Shown here: in pieces, positions 34,913 to 46,094 of the stretch
Layout of the letters: each line of letters opens with the position of its first letter
Numbering within the stretch: position 1 is the stretch's first letter
NCBI GenBank assembly: GCA_963514095.1
Contig: OY741273.1
Span: 2,442,501 to 2,506,500, forward strand
Direction: 5' to 3'
DNA length: 64,000 nucleotides
From: Eutrigla gurnardus
Lineage: Eukaryota; Chordata; Actinopteri; Perciformes; Triglidae
Translations under genes and position numbers: made by a program
The notes under the pieces: generated by a model
The model's database searches: none
The model's input: the letters and a program-made list of their open reading frames with translations, nothing else
What the model was told of the DNA's origin: nothing

Positions 34913-35323
34913 ATGTTGTTTTTCCCCAACACGGTGAGAACGGCTGTGTTTCATCTCCTCAACCAGGCCCTCCACAAGTTTAGGCAGAGCGAGTGCTACG
35001 GCTACCAGGTGAACGACCCGAGCCAGAGACAGCACCCATGCCTGAAACCCCCTGAAGAGGACATTCTCCTGTACAACTACTCTGGAGTCATCAAGAGTCG
35101 GCGTACCTCTAAATTCATTCAGGCCATTCAACACTTGCTGACGCTTCGTCGCATCAAGGTTGAGGATTCAAGGGTCAAAACCTATGCCGAGTCTCTGCTG
35201 TCTCAACTGAAATCTGAGATAAATGTCTGGGGAGCCATAGATGACATGTACACTGAGCTGGTAGCGGATAATGAAACGATTCTGAGACATCTTGGTATGG
35301 TGACAGATTGTTGGAAGAATTAA
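34913..35323 (+). CDS. Unknown Maverick-associated ORF, 136 residues
   Basis: Starts MLFFPNTVRTAVFHLLNQ and is intact. Predicted mainly helical, with a conserved-looking CLKPPEEDILLYNYSG stretch and a basic middle. It follows the SAM ORF by 16 nt and precedes the next ORF by 12 nt, a compact layout typical of virus-like elements. No family recognised; no catalytic motif seen. Confidence 0.5.
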   Translation: MLFFPNTVRTAVFHLLNQALHKFRQSECYGYQVNDPSQRQHPCLKPPEEDILLYNYSGVIKSRRTSKFIQAIQHLLTLRRIKVEDSRVKTYAESLLSQLKSEINVWGAIDDMYTELVADNETILRHLGMVTDCWKN

Positions 35324-35335
35324 AAAAAAAAAAAG

Positions 35336-35767
35336 ATGGGTAATTATTGGAGAAAACTTGTAAACTTTGTCGAGAACCACGCTGTTATTTATCCGTTGAT
35401 AGACGCGATAGAGCCGTTAATTCTAAAACGAGACGAACCTCAAAAACTTCAAATCCTTCTTGATTGTGCCCGCTCTAAGCCTACCTGGGAAGCGATCGTC
35501 TTTCTTGATGGGCATCATAGTTCTATAAACTTGTCCGACATTTTTGAAAGAATTTTGTTCGAATGGTCTAAAGAAAAGTCTTTTCAACCTTCACCTTATC
35601 ACGTGTTCATTTTATATGCTCTGTTTGTTGATATGACGATGTATCGCCTGCCATGCAATATCCCCGTAAATGTTTTTCTTGAACTACAAAAACTACACGA
35701 TATGATTAAATTCACCTACAGTATCCTTGTTTTATATCAAACCTTGTTAATAGTTTATGGTTTATAG
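35336..35767 (+). CDS. Unknown Maverick-associated ORF, helical, 143 residues
   Basis: Starts MGNYWRKLVNFVENHAV. The pattern of amphipathic helices with a KPTWEAIVFLDGHH segment is loosely like a death-fold (CARD or DED) bundle, but this is weak and I do not claim it. The last 20 residues are hydrophobic and may be read-through. It sits 180 nt before the integrase frame. Confidence 0.45.
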   Translation: MGNYWRKLVNFVENHAVIYPLIDAIEPLILKRDEPQKLQILLDCARSKPTWEAIVFLDGHHSSINLSDIFERILFEWSKEKSFQPSPYHVFILYALFVDMTMYRLPCNIPVNVFLELQKLHDMIKFTYSILVLYQTLLIVYGL

Positions 35768-35946
35768 TTTTAGATACACTGATTTTTTTTTAGAATTTGT
35801 TGTTTAAGAAGGTTTTTTTTTACAATTGTTGTTGTAGATAGCCTACACTTTGTTTTTAAGAAATGTTTTTAGAAATTGTTTCTCATGAAAGAATAAAAAA
35901 ATGTGTACCAAGAAATCCGAGGTAATTTCTTTGTCGTCTTTTCACA

Positions 35947-37020
35947 ATGAAGAAAGCTATGGAAAAAGCGTACTATACACCCGCACACCCGGGTAGTTTC
36001 GGAGGGGTCGATCGACTCCATAGAGCTATACAGGATTAAACGGGGCAACGTGTCAAGAGAGAACATTTTCAAGAATATTTAACGGGACAGGATGCCTATA
36101 CACTCCATAAACCAGTCCGCATCAATTTTCCAAGAAACAGAGTCTTTGTACCTCGCCCTTTAACCCAGTTTCAAGCCAACCTCTGTGACATGCAAGCCTT
36201 GGCTGAATATAACGACGGTTTTAATTATTTATTAACGGTCATCGATGTATTTTCCAAGAAGGCCTATGTGAGGGTTTTGAAGAGAAAGACCGCAGACGAT
36301 GTCGTTAAATCGTTTAAATCAGTGTTGGAGGAAAGCCAGATCCCTCTCAAACTACAAACTGACACGGGGAAATAATTTTTTAACAAAAGTTTTCAAGCTC
36401 TGAAGAAGGAACACGATATTTTACATTTTTCTACAGCCAGCGATCTCAAAGCCTCGGTGGTTGAAAGATTTAATCGTACTTTGAAAGGAAGAATGTGGAG
36501 ATATTTTACAGCCAACAACACTATGCACTACCTAGATGTCTTACAAGACTTGGTAAAAAGCTACAACCACGGATATCACAGCAGTATTAAAATGAAGCCG
36601 GCGGAGGTGACTTTTGAAAATACCCCTCAAGTGTTTGAGAACCTCTACGGCTCAACCGCAGCATGCAAACACAAATACAAATTTGTGGTGGGAGACACGG
36701 TGAGAATATCCAAAGTGAGAGGAGTATTTGATACAAAATATGAACAGAGTTTTACAGACGAGGTGTTTACAATAAACCAACGTCTCCCGCGCTCTCCCCC
36801 AGCATACAGACTGAAAGATTTTGACGGAGAAATCATAGAGGGATCGTTTTACAAAGCTGAGCTGCAGAAAGTAAAAGAGACCATGGGCAAGCTCTATCAT
36901 GTGGAGGAAATTCTAAAACGACGTATGGTTCGTGGTAAAAGACAAGTTCTAGTGTGCTGGAAAAACTGGCCTGAAAAATACAACAGTTGGGTGGATGCCG
37001 ACGTCCTTACAAATGTATAA
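35947..37020 (+). pseudogene. Maverick/Polinton retroviral-type integrase with chromodomain, inactivated
   Basis: One continuous frame of 358 codons, broken only by in-frame TAA codons after DRLHRAIQD and after LQTDTGK. The N-terminal zinc-finger region (HPGSFGGVDRLHRA) is partial. The rve core has LLTVIDVFSKKAY, LQTDTGK (second catalytic Asp) and ASVVERFNRTLK (catalytic Glu). The first catalytic Asp, expected in FQAD, is Asn (codon AAC, 36178-36180). A C-terminal chromodomain, YHVEEILKRR..VLVCWKNWP, spans about residues 315-353 and would target chromatin. This is the enzyme that integrates Maverick elements with 6-bp duplications. Two stops and a lost catalytic residue make it inactive. Confidence 0.9.
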
Positions 37021-37077
37021 AACAATCTGATGCGATGTAGAGCCTCTAGTCTCGAGGACAAAAGAGCAACGAGCATC

Positions 37078-37898
37078 ATGGATCATTCCTCCGACGAGGG
37101 TTTTTACCTCACCCTACCCTCCAACGCCAGCCTCAACGTTTTTAAAAAAAAACAAAAATTCCCATTACCAGATAGATTTGACTCAACATATAGATTTAGA
37201 AGGGTCATGGGAGGTGGCCTTAACGGAGATTTCATACCCTCACTCGTGGTATAATGTTAAGAACCATCAAGAGGTCAAACCTGCGGCGAACGTGAAAGTT
37301 GTTAATCTAGAAAAAACAGAGATTTCAGACACTCGTGGGTATAGGGTTTCTATCAGGGGTTCAGCAAGCAACCCACAAGAGGAGAACGTTTTCCGTCAAG
37401 AAATTAGAGGAGGATGTTACGAGACCATTTTACGATTCATAATTGAGCTGAATCATTATTTACAAAAAATCGACGCCGATGTGAGGATAGCCTTTGACGA
37501 TGTTCAAAAGCGAATCTCCTATCTAGCAGGGGGTCAAACTCATTCACTCCCACGGCTTACATCGTGGGAGTGAAACCCGGAGAGTGGATCAAGTTTGACG
37601 ATGGGTTGGCCCCCTATCCAGCGGATATAAATGCCGGTTTTTACCACCTGTACTGTTACAGTGACGTGGTGCGCCCTCAGATAGTAGGCGACGCTTACGC
37701 TCCTCTCTTGAGAATCGTGAGTGTACAAGGAGCGTACGGGGACGTTGTCACCAAGTATTTTAATCCCGCCTACTATTTACCCGTCTCAAAAAATCACATT
37801 GAAAACAGGTGCAGCTTTAATCTGATCAGAACAAACAAATCGATTTTACCTTTGGCAAGACTATTGTGAAGCTCCACTTTAGACCCGTCAGAAAGTAA
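37078..37898 (+). pseudogene. Penton-like minor capsid protein (single jelly roll), frameshifted
   Basis: Starts MDHSSDEGFYLTLPSNASLN. Coding continues through three frames: shifts near 37190, near 37560 and near 37845. The region VALTEISYPHSWYN and the later GFYHLYCYSDVVRPQIVGD and APLLRIVSVQG are typical of the penton proteins of Polintons and adintoviruses, which form capsid vertices. The last frame ends at a TAA at 37896-37898, after KLHFRPVRK. Order integrase, penton, core-like, hexon, protease fits an adintovirus-like cluster. Confidence 0.75.
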
Positions 37899-37917
37899 AA
37901 AAAAATTAGAAGCGAGA

Positions 37918-38398
37918 ATGAGTTACCCCATGCATGACCCTCTACGTTTAGTGGGTTATTATGAAAGCCAAGTGGAGGGTTCCCTCCCCGGTTTCGCAGC
38001 TTCACCTGTGATTTACGGGCCTAGGATAGGCTCCGTGTTTTCGAGGCTGTTTTGTTTTGTATCCCCTCTTGTGAAAAAAGGTTTTGCCCTCGCCAAACCT
38101 CATCTTAAAACAGCGCCAAAAAGTATTTGTATTTATTTATTTTTTTATTAACCTTTATTTTTCCAGGAATATTCTCATTGAGATTCAAAATCTCTTTTTC
38201 AAGAGAGTCCTGGCCAAGAAGGCAGCATACAAACATTTAAAGTTTCACATTAAAAACAACAAAAACACAAAATTTCACACTAAAAACAGACACAAACACA
38301 ATAAAAAGTGTATCGCTTCCGACGTATTCAGCCAAGCCGTCGGAAAAATGAGCGGTCTCATGTGTCAGGGGGTACAAGAAGGATTGGGGGGAATAATG
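37918..38398 (+). pseudogene. Small basic virion (pX/pVI-like) protein, interrupted by two insertions
   Basis: Starts MSYPMHDPLRLVGYYE. The GLPGF-like EGSLPGFAASP and GPRIGSVFSRLF..LVKKG pattern matches the small core/maturation proteins of Polintons, compared in the literature with adenovirus pX/pVI. A 178-bp insertion (38125-38302) splits it, and coding resumes as IASDVFSQAVGKM in a shifted frame. A hAT element at 38399 cuts it again; remnants (QSAEALLREGPSSRPRV) continue at about 39305-39362. Confidence 0.6.
38125..38302. mobile_element. Short insertion, 178 bp, TSD AAAAAGT
   Basis: The direct repeat AAAAAGT (38118-38124, 38303-38309) flanks a segment with TTGAGATTCAAAATCTCTTT and AGAGTCCTGGCCAAGA, seen widely in fish genomes. 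Class not certain (SINE-like or hAT-derived). Confidence 0.55.
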
Positions 38399-39277
38399 TA
38401 GTGATGGGAATTCCGGCTCTTTTTGGAGAGCTGGTTCTTTTGGCTCGGCTCACTAAAAAGAGCCGGCTCTTTCGGCTCCCAAGTGGCTCCTCAGATTTTC
38501 TGTTGCTTAAAGTATGTTTATCACCAAAAATAATGCAAAACCATGTGTAAAATGAATTACTAATGTGAAAAACATACACTATATCAAATATGTCATTAAT
38601 ATAGGTTTAATAAGCTACTGAATACACTCAAATTTGAACAGAGTGCTACAAAAATAAATTATTAAGTAGGCTATAAAAAACAAAGTCCCATCCAGGGCTC
38701 CAGACTCCTTGTTTCACCAGTGTTTAAAAAACAAAACAAACAAAACAGAAAATTCACTGGTTGCATATGTGCAAGAGGATGGACTATTTACATTGAAGGT
38801 CCTCATGTGCCTGTGCAGGTTATTTGTGGAGCCTGCTCTATATGATATTTTCACCTTGCACAAGTTACACTCCGCCTTTGAGCTGCTTATAGCATTGAAA
38901 TGGGTCCAAATTCTACTACGTTTCCTGCTGCTGTCACTCATTTTCTCACCGTTTGTTCGTCGCGCTCTCTCTCTCTCTCTAGCTCGCTCGTTCTCTCGTC
39001 CTCTCTCTCGCTCTCTTGTCTCCCTCCGTGTGCATGTGCGTGTGCTCACCGCTGTGTGTGTCTGAACCTCCCTGTCCCCCGCCCCCACTGCTCTGTGTAT
39101 GGACACGCAGTTGCCGCCACACATATTGATCAATCACCTGTGGCTTTCACCAAAACTAGCAGAGAAAAAAATAAATAAATAAATAATTAATCGGCTCCCA
39201 GTGAGGAGCCGGCTCCCGTCGTTCACTTCAAAGAGCCGGCTCTTAGAGCCGGATCGTTCGCAACCGACACATCACTA
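38399..39277 (-). mobile_element. hAT element with ZBED fragment, 879 bp, TSD GAATAATG
   Basis: TIR TAGTGATG..CATCACTA and a perfect 8-bp duplication GAATAATG (38391-38398, 39278-39285). Subterminal zones are rich in GAGCCGGCTCTT. On the - strand it encodes the start of a BED zinc finger, IWTHFNAISSSKAECNLCKV then LHRHMRT (C-x2-C..H-x3-H), as in ZBED/hAT transposases; the rest of the transposase is missing. Confidence 0.85.
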
Positions 39278-39402
39278 GAATAATGGTCCTGGGAAAAAAA
39301 ATCAGTCGGCAGAAGCCTTACTAAGAGAAGGACCGTCGTCGAGACCTCGGGTGATATATTTTAAAGATAGCTCTTTTACATAAAAATTCGGCCGAATGCA
39401 CA

Positions 39403-40543
39403 ATGGCTGAGCTGGATTTATTTTCAGCTCCTATGACTCAAATGTCTATCGAAGATAAAACCTACTCAGAAGTCCAGCCACTGTCCGCCATCAGCGACGG
39501 GGGTTTTATTCCGGGAGAAGGTGAAAAGTATTTGGATCTGAACGACACCTTACTTCACCTGTGGCTCAAAATTATTGACGCTGATGGAACAGATATCGAG
39601 GACGACGCAAACGTGGGTCTCATCAATTATCCTCTGAATACCGTCTTTAGCCAATGCGACATTATGCTTGGGGATAGACTGATTTCTCAATCTAGCGCCA
39701 CTCACCCCTACAGAGCAATAATTGAAACGTTACTAAACTATTCTGAAGCCACACTCAAAAGTCAATTTAGCGCCGGTTTATTTTACAAAGACACGATAGA
39801 CTCTATAGTATCCGCGAACGGGCCCAACAGAGGACTTAACGCCAGAGCACACAGCCGAATCTAAAGAGGTTCACCTACTGGGACCACTCCACGCCGACAT
39901 TCTTTTTAGCGAAAGACTCCTTCTCAACTCGGTGGATGTGAGAATCAAACTTCGTCTGAAAGTGCAGGGTGCCTCTCTATTCACAAAAAAAGTCGCTGTT
40001 TCTCCGGCTGTGCGATTGGGGCACGCCTCGGCCTTACTCAGAGGAAATGCGCTCTACCCTTTGTCACGCGTCAGCGTGAAAACGTACTCTCTCCCTGACA
40101 ATTCCAGAGTATGCACCCAGGAAAATCTGTTTTTGGGGACGATGCCTAAATACATTGTTTTGGGCATGGTGAATCACGAAGCTTTCTCAGGAAGAAGAGA
40201 TCTCTCCCCCTTTAATTTCCAGCATTTTGATGCAGAATACATCACTCTCTGGGCTTCGGTCAGAGAGTTTTACAACATGTTTACCGCTACAGGGAGGCAT
40301 CTGAAAGATTTACCTCTAGGCATCAACAGACAAGATTTTGAGCGGGGGTATTTGCTGTTTGTGTTTAATCTCAATCCGGGAGAGGACAGCGATGCATTGT
40401 CCAGGGTTTCTAACGGAGCTTTAAGGCTGGAAATGAGATTCAGACGACCCTTACCCAACACAGTCACTCTTGTGGTTTACGCATGCTATGACTCTATTTT
40501 GGAAATTGATTCCAAACGCCAAGTGCTGGTGGATTATTATTAA
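39403..40543 (+). pseudogene. Hexon-like major capsid protein (double jelly roll), one frameshift
   Basis: Two overlapping frames: 39403-39864 (MAELDLFSAPMTQMS onward) and about 39840-40543. The switch lies near ANGPNRGL. Recognisable parts are FIPGEGEKYLDLNDTLLHLW, NYPLNTVFSQCDIMLGDRL and YRAIIETLLNYS in the first half, and LKDLPLGINRQDFERG with RFRRPLPNTVTLVVYACYDS near the end. This is the major capsid protein type of Polintons and adintoviruses, forming pseudo-hexameric capsomers. The total is about 378 residues, somewhat short. Its TAA overlaps the protease ATG (TAATG). Confidence 0.8.
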
Positions 40544-41124
40544 TGAAAGAAATGAATAATCATCAATTGGAGAAGCTTCTGCGGAAAGTGCTGGGGAATG
40601 TTTTCTGCGGTGTATGGGCCTCTGACCAGCTTACCTCGCCGACTCGCTCCTTTGCCTTACCCTCCTACTTTATCGTCAACACGCATGAAGGACATCGGCC
40701 CGGGGAGCACTGGTTATCGATGACTCTGGAGGAAGATGGGGCCGCAACTTTTTTTGATTCTTATGGATTTTCTCCCGATTTTGATTACTACCCTCGGAGC
40801 ATCTTGCGCTTTTTGGAAAATCGTTCTGACCGGATATTGTACCACAACCTCCAGCTTCAACACCCTTTATCCACAGTGTGCGGTCAACACTGCGTTTATT
40901 ATCTGTACTATCGATTTTGCAGGCTGTCTTTTGAACAAGTTTTGTCTTTATACGATAATGATGTAGTAAAAAATGACCTTGAAGCAAATACCTTGGTGAA
41001 AAAATGTCTACGTTGTACTAGCTCTAATAAGAATAATACTAGTTGCGGTGTACAAGACGCCTGTTGTTTAGAATCTTTTTTGAACCAATGTTTAAAAAAA
41101 AATGAAATGAAAATGCTGTACACA
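40543..41124 (+). CDS. Adenain-type maturation cysteine protease
   Basis: Starts MKEMNNHQLEKLLRKVLGN, using the ATG that overlaps the capsid stop as TAATG. Family C5 residues are in place: His56 (RPGEHWLSM), Asp72 (TFFDSYGF), Gln106 and Cys113 (STVCGQHCVYY). The Gln-Cys spacing of 7 equals that of adenovirus protease (Gln115, Cys122). It would cleave capsid precursors during maturation. No break before 41124; the present frame then ends within the terminus of CACTA-like copy 2 (stop at 41131-41133). Across that insertion, at 50770, the frame would end within a few codons next to an AATAAA, so almost the whole protein is intact. Confidence 0.85.
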
Positions 41125-41471
41125 CACTCTTAGAAATAAAAGTGCTAAGTAGAACCATATAAGGTTCTTCGGCTTGTCCTCATAGGAGAACCCTTTTTGG
41201 CTCCAGGTAGAACCTTTTATAAAGGTTCCACCTGGAACCCTTTTGGAGGGTTCTACCGAGAACCCCACATAAAGGGTTATACCTAGAACTGTGTGTGTAA
41301 AGTTCCACCCAGAACCTCCCAGGAGAGGTTCTACAAAGAACCCATACTGGGGGTTCCACCAAGAACCCTTTCATTTTCCAAGGGTTTCATTTAAAACCCA
41401 AACAGGGAGTTCCACCCAGAACCCCTTGTTGGGGATGTCGCAGGAGCAGATTTGGTTATCAACAGCTAATT

Positions 41472-44400
41472 TTCTCATTTTGTCTGGAGAAAGGAAGGAA
41501 GCTGCTTTGTCTCTTGTTGGTAAGTCAGAAACTAATTGTAGATTTGGGTTTAGGCATTGTGTGAGTAAAGCTAGTTGTAACATTTAGTCTTGTGTTGATA
41601 GCTTGTTGTTGAAATTCTAGTGAAACTGTCTATGCTAAGTGAGTAATCAACTAAGTTTGAGCCAGCTCAGGTGTAGTGAATAGACTTGATTGGAGGGAGG
41701 GGTCACACTCAGAACTTAAAGGACTGCCAGTGAACCTCCTTCAAACCACATTTTGTCTGGAGAAAGGAAGGAAGCTGCTTTGTCTCTTGTTGCGTCAGCT
41801 GCAGCGTCTGGCCATCAGAACGAAGACAGCTGAACAAAGACAAGGGAGTCTATCTGTGGGAGTCCATCGAGGACGTCCATTGAGGTAGGTATAACATCTC
41901 CCCCCTCGTGTCTTATCCCAGTCAGGACATCACACTGGAGAAGATTTCACCGGAGACCCTTCGCTCGAGGCTGTAACCCTCTCTGCTACCCACCATTCTC
42001 CACCGGTAAGGAACTTGAAGTACTAGGGGGGCTGTGGAACTGCCAGTCTGCAGTCAAGAAGGCGGACACCATCTCAGCCTATGCCTCCCTGCAGTCTCTC
42101 CACTTCCTGGCCCTCACGGAGACCTGGATCACCCCAGAAAACACTGCCACTCCAGCTGCCCTTTCAACTGCCTACTCGTTTTCACACTCCCCAAGACGAA
42201 CAGGGCGAGGAGGAGGAACTGGGCTCCTCATCTCACCCAGATGGTCCTACCAGGTCCTTCCTCTGGACCACCTACCCCAATCTACACTTGAATTCCACGC
42301 CGTCTCTGTCACCCTTCCTTTCAAACTCAACATCATAGTGATCTATCGCCCACCCGGTCCTCTCGGTGACTTTTTGGATGAGATGGATGCCCTCCTGAGC
42401 TGCTCCCCTGATGATGGCACACCACTCGTCGTCCTCGGTGACTTCAACATCCACTCGGGAAAGCTGCACTCATCTGAATTCATTGACTTCTTTTCCGCAT
42501 TTGACCTTACACTCTCCCCCTCTCCACTAACTCACCGGGCCGGGAACCAACTTGACCTTGTCTTCACAAGATCCTGTGGCATCTCTGCACTCTCTGTTAC
42601 CCCGCTCACCGTGTCGGACCACCACTTTGTGACTTTCTCCCTCCCCATGGAGCCCACCACATCCCTCCCCTCTACGCCTCGAATGGTCACCAGCCGCCGC
42701 AACCTGAAATCCCTCACTCCCTCCGCTCTCTCCTCAACTGTTATCTCCTCGCTACCATCCTCAGAACAGTTCTCCTTAATGCCTACTGAGGAAGCCTCCT
42801 CCATCCTGATGTCCTCACTCTCCTCTTCTTTGGACACTCTCTGTCCCCAATCTCACGACCTGCACGATCATCTCCCTCCCCTCCCTGGCTGTCTGAACCT
42901 CTGCGAACCAACAGATCATTGTTGCGAGCGTCAGAGAGAAAATGGAAGAAATCGGGCCAGCACGAGGACCTTACTCACTACCACCACCTCCTCTCTAACT
43001 TCACCTCAACTGTTTTGGCAGCTAAATCTGCCTTCTACCTGGCAAAGATCAACTCTTCTGCCTCCAACCCCAGGAAACTCTTCTCCGTGTTCTCCTCCCT
43101 CCTCACCCCTCCTACCCCTCCCCCCCTTCCTCCCTTACTGCCGATGACTTTGCTACTTACTTTACCAAGAAAGTAAATGACATCAGCTCCTCATTCACGC
43201 CTATTCCCTCCCAGAAGACATCTCCCCCAACTCTCAACTCGGATGGTCTTACCAGCTTCCCCCTCACCTCTGAAGACGTTCACGCACTTGTTACATCTAA
43301 CCGTGCCACCACCTGCTCCCTCGACCCGATTCCCTCCTCTCTTCTCCAAGACATCTCACACGACATCTTGCCATTCCTCACCACCCTGATCAACTCCTCC
43401 CTCACCTCAGGTGTCATTCCAGTGGATTTTAAGACAGCTACCGTGAAGCCTCTCCTTAAAAAACCCACCCTAGACGCTACTGACATCCAAAGCTACAGAC
43501 CTGTATCTCTTCTTTCATTCCTCTCTAAAACCTTGGAACGTGCCGCCTACAACCAACTGTCATCCTATCTCTCGCTGAACAACCTCCTAGAACCTAATCA
43601 ATCAGGATTCAGGACTGCTCACTCCACTGAGATGGCCCTCCTCACAGTGACCGAGTCCCTGCGAGACGCCAGAGCCTCGTCCCACTCCTCCGTTCTCGTT
43701 CTCCTCGACCTATCTGCTGCATTCGACACAGTCAACCACCAAATCCTCCTCTCCACTCTGGCTGAACTTGGCATAACTGACTCTGCTCTCACCTGGTTTA
43801 CATTATACCTGACAAATCGCACCTTTCAGGTCACATGGAATGGCTCTATGTCCAAACCCTGTTCTCTGGACACGTGTGTCCCTCAAGGCTCAGTATTAGG
43901 ACCGCTTCTGTTCTCACTATACACCAGATCACTAGGTTCTGTTATCACATCGCATGGATTCTCCTACCATTGCTACGCAGATGACACCCAGCTGTTCCTC
44001 TCTTTTCCCCCGTCCTCTGACACTCACATTGCAACTCACATCTCGGACTGTCTGGCTGACATCTCTGTCTGGACAACTGCACATCACCTCAAGCTTAACC
44101 TGAATAAAACTGAACTCCTCTTCATCCCAGGGAAAGACTGCCCTCGCATGGACCTGTCGGTCACTGTCGAGGGCATCACAGTATTGCCGTCGTCAACTGC
44201 GAAGAACCTGGGTGTAATCCTCGATGACCAACTATCCTGCACCCCCAACATCACTGCTGTGGCCCGATCCTGCAGATTTGCCCTCTACAATATCCGCAGG
44301 ATTCGGACCTTCCTCACAAAGGATGCAACGCAACTCTTGGTCCAAGCACTGGTCATCTCCCGCCTTGACTACTGCAACTCTCTCCTGGCCGGACTCCCGG

Positions 44401-44942
44401 CCTCTGCAATTAAACCATTGCAGCGTATCCAGAACGCTGCAGCACGCCTTATCTTCAATCTACCCAAATTCTCCCACGTGACCCCCCTCCTCCGTGACCT
44501 CCACTGGCTCCCTGTTGCAGCACGCATCCAATTCAAGACGATGACACTGGTCTTCAGGGCCATCAATGGAACAGCACCCATCTACCAAAGTCCAGACTCT
44601 TCTCTGTTCTGGCGCCTCAGTGGTGGAACGAACTCCCGACTAATGTCAGGACAGCTGAGTCATTTGCCATTTTCCGAAAAAGGCTACATGGCATGTCCCA
44701 CTAACACCCCCCCCCCCCCCCCCCCCCCAAAAAAAACCCCATACCTATAGCACTCTGATCGTAGCACTGTTGCTCTTGAAGTACTAGTTTACTCAGATGA
44801 GGACCTAACACTTGTTCTATTTTTAGCTCTTACTTTAACAGCAATGATACGTTGTGGTTTCCTTGTTTCCTTCTTTTGACAAATGTACTTATTGTAAGTC
44901 GCTTTGGACAAAAGCGTCTGCTAAATGACCTAAATGTAAATG
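41472..44942 (+). mobile_element. Near full-length L2-clade LINE, TSD TAATT
   Basis: Inserted in CACTA-like copy 2 with the 5-bp duplication TAATT (41467-41471, 44943-44947); copy 1 shows the empty site. The 5' region holds a tandem duplication of GTCTGGAGAAAGGAAGGAAG (41480s and 41750s). The 3' end TTGTAAGTCGCTTTGGACAA..GCGTCTGCTAAATGACC with ATGTAA-type tail is typical of fish L2. Confidence 0.9.
42025..44750 (+). pseudogene. L2 LINE ORF2: AP endonuclease and reverse transcriptase
   Basis: The endonuclease part has LTETWI, IYRPPG, VVLGDFNIHSG, NQLDLVFTR and SDHHFVTF. The frame shifts near 42880 and 43130. The reverse transcriptase (open from 43368, 460 codons) has YRPVSLLSFLSK, LLDLSAAFDTVNH, VPQGSVLGPLLF, and the catalytic YADDTQLF; downstream are LGVILDDQL, SRLDYCNSLLAGLP, and HWLPVAARIQFK. 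A C run at about 44708-44728 replaces the usual C-terminus. It copies LINE RNA by target-primed reverse transcription. With two frameshifts it is probably dead, but relatively young. Confidence 0.85.
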
Positions 44943-44970
44943 TAATTATTAATGTCAATATGATTATCGA

Positions 44971-46094
44971 TGTTAATAATTATATTTAATATATTATCAT
45001 GATATAATCACAAATAAACGCGACCACCAGATGGAGCTATCCCCCACAGCGTTCAGGGGCGGAGCCACTGACGTCCGATAGGATCGCGAGAGAGAGAGAG
45101 AGTGAGCGAGAGATGGCCGGGTACAGCCACCGGATGGAGCTATGTCCTTAGCGTCCGGAGCCGGAAACAGCTGGCGTAGGACACGTGTCGGGGGGCGATG
45201 TATGTGTGCGTGTGTGTTAGCGGGACACAAACAAAGAAAGGGGGAGAATGCTCGCGCAATATTCTAAGGCTCAGCAGGCGTGTTACTATCACACGGGAGC
45301 TTGTGAATGAACTGGTGTTCATTCAGCGGGACCGGTCTTTTAACTGATAGTAGACGCTTGCTGAGCTCGCGAATATGGCTGAGGTTAGTCAAAAACACTG
45401 TTACAGAAATCAACCCAGCAGCGTGGGTATACAATCAGCATTCAAATACAACAACACGGAAAGCAACGGACTCGGCGGTCCGTGATCAAAACTTAAAACA
45501 CGGCTTAGTCCAGACAAGAGTGGAGCGTGTTTCCTCTCGTTGATCAAACTCGAAAAAAGAAAACAGTTCGTGTTTCTTTCTTCCGTGGGCGACAATATAA
45601 TCGCGGCTTGGCGATTTAGTCAGCTTACTTCAGATAGGAGCTGGTAGCTGGAATGCAGGAACCGGTTTTGTTCCTCTTCTGCAGGCGAACACAGAGATAA
45701 TTGCGCGGCCGTGGCGATCCCTCAGGATCAGGAAAATGGGGAGATGACTGTGGCCTAGGACAAAGGAAACTCTGCGGACGTTATAAGTTGGTCTCCTGTT
45801 GCAGCGGTATGCTGCGGTGGAGGAGGCCACCTCCTGTTGGTGGAGAGAGCTGGAAGAACAGTTCTTAAGATGGCGTCGGTTTATATAGCTCACGGCTGCT
45901 CCCGGGGACCCCCTGGGGTACCTGTGGTTGTCAGCCAATAGGGCACCAGTTGTGTGACGTTGCACTTCGCACCCAGGTGAGAAGTGAAACTAAAATGGCG
46001 GTGTAGTTTTTAATCCCCTTTGTCCCTTTGTTCTGACAGCATGTGTAGGCTTTTGTAGGCCGCATTGTGTAGTCCTAATGGTGAGGTCCCAACA
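44971..46094. mobile_element. Unassigned 1.1-kb insertion (possible solo LTR)
   Basis: Breaks the match between the two CACTA-like copies. Ends read TGTTAATAAT and GTCCCAACA (TG..CA, TGTT/AACA), like a solo LTR. No 5-bp duplication is seen (ATCGA versus CCCTC), and about 38 bp of the host element is missing here. GC-rich in the middle, with a GA run at about 45090-45115. Confidence 0.4.

Noticed and set aside
35336..35767. CARD or death-effector domain protein
   Set aside because: The helix pattern is suggestive, but no diagnostic motif can be read by eye; left as unknown.
38714..39133. Host gene with BED zinc finger
   Set aside because: It lies between hAT TIRs with a perfect 8-bp duplication, so it is a transposase remnant.
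44971..46094. Firm call of a solo LTR
   Set aside because: TG..CA ends are present, but there is no target duplication and part of the host element is missing, so only a tentative call is given.
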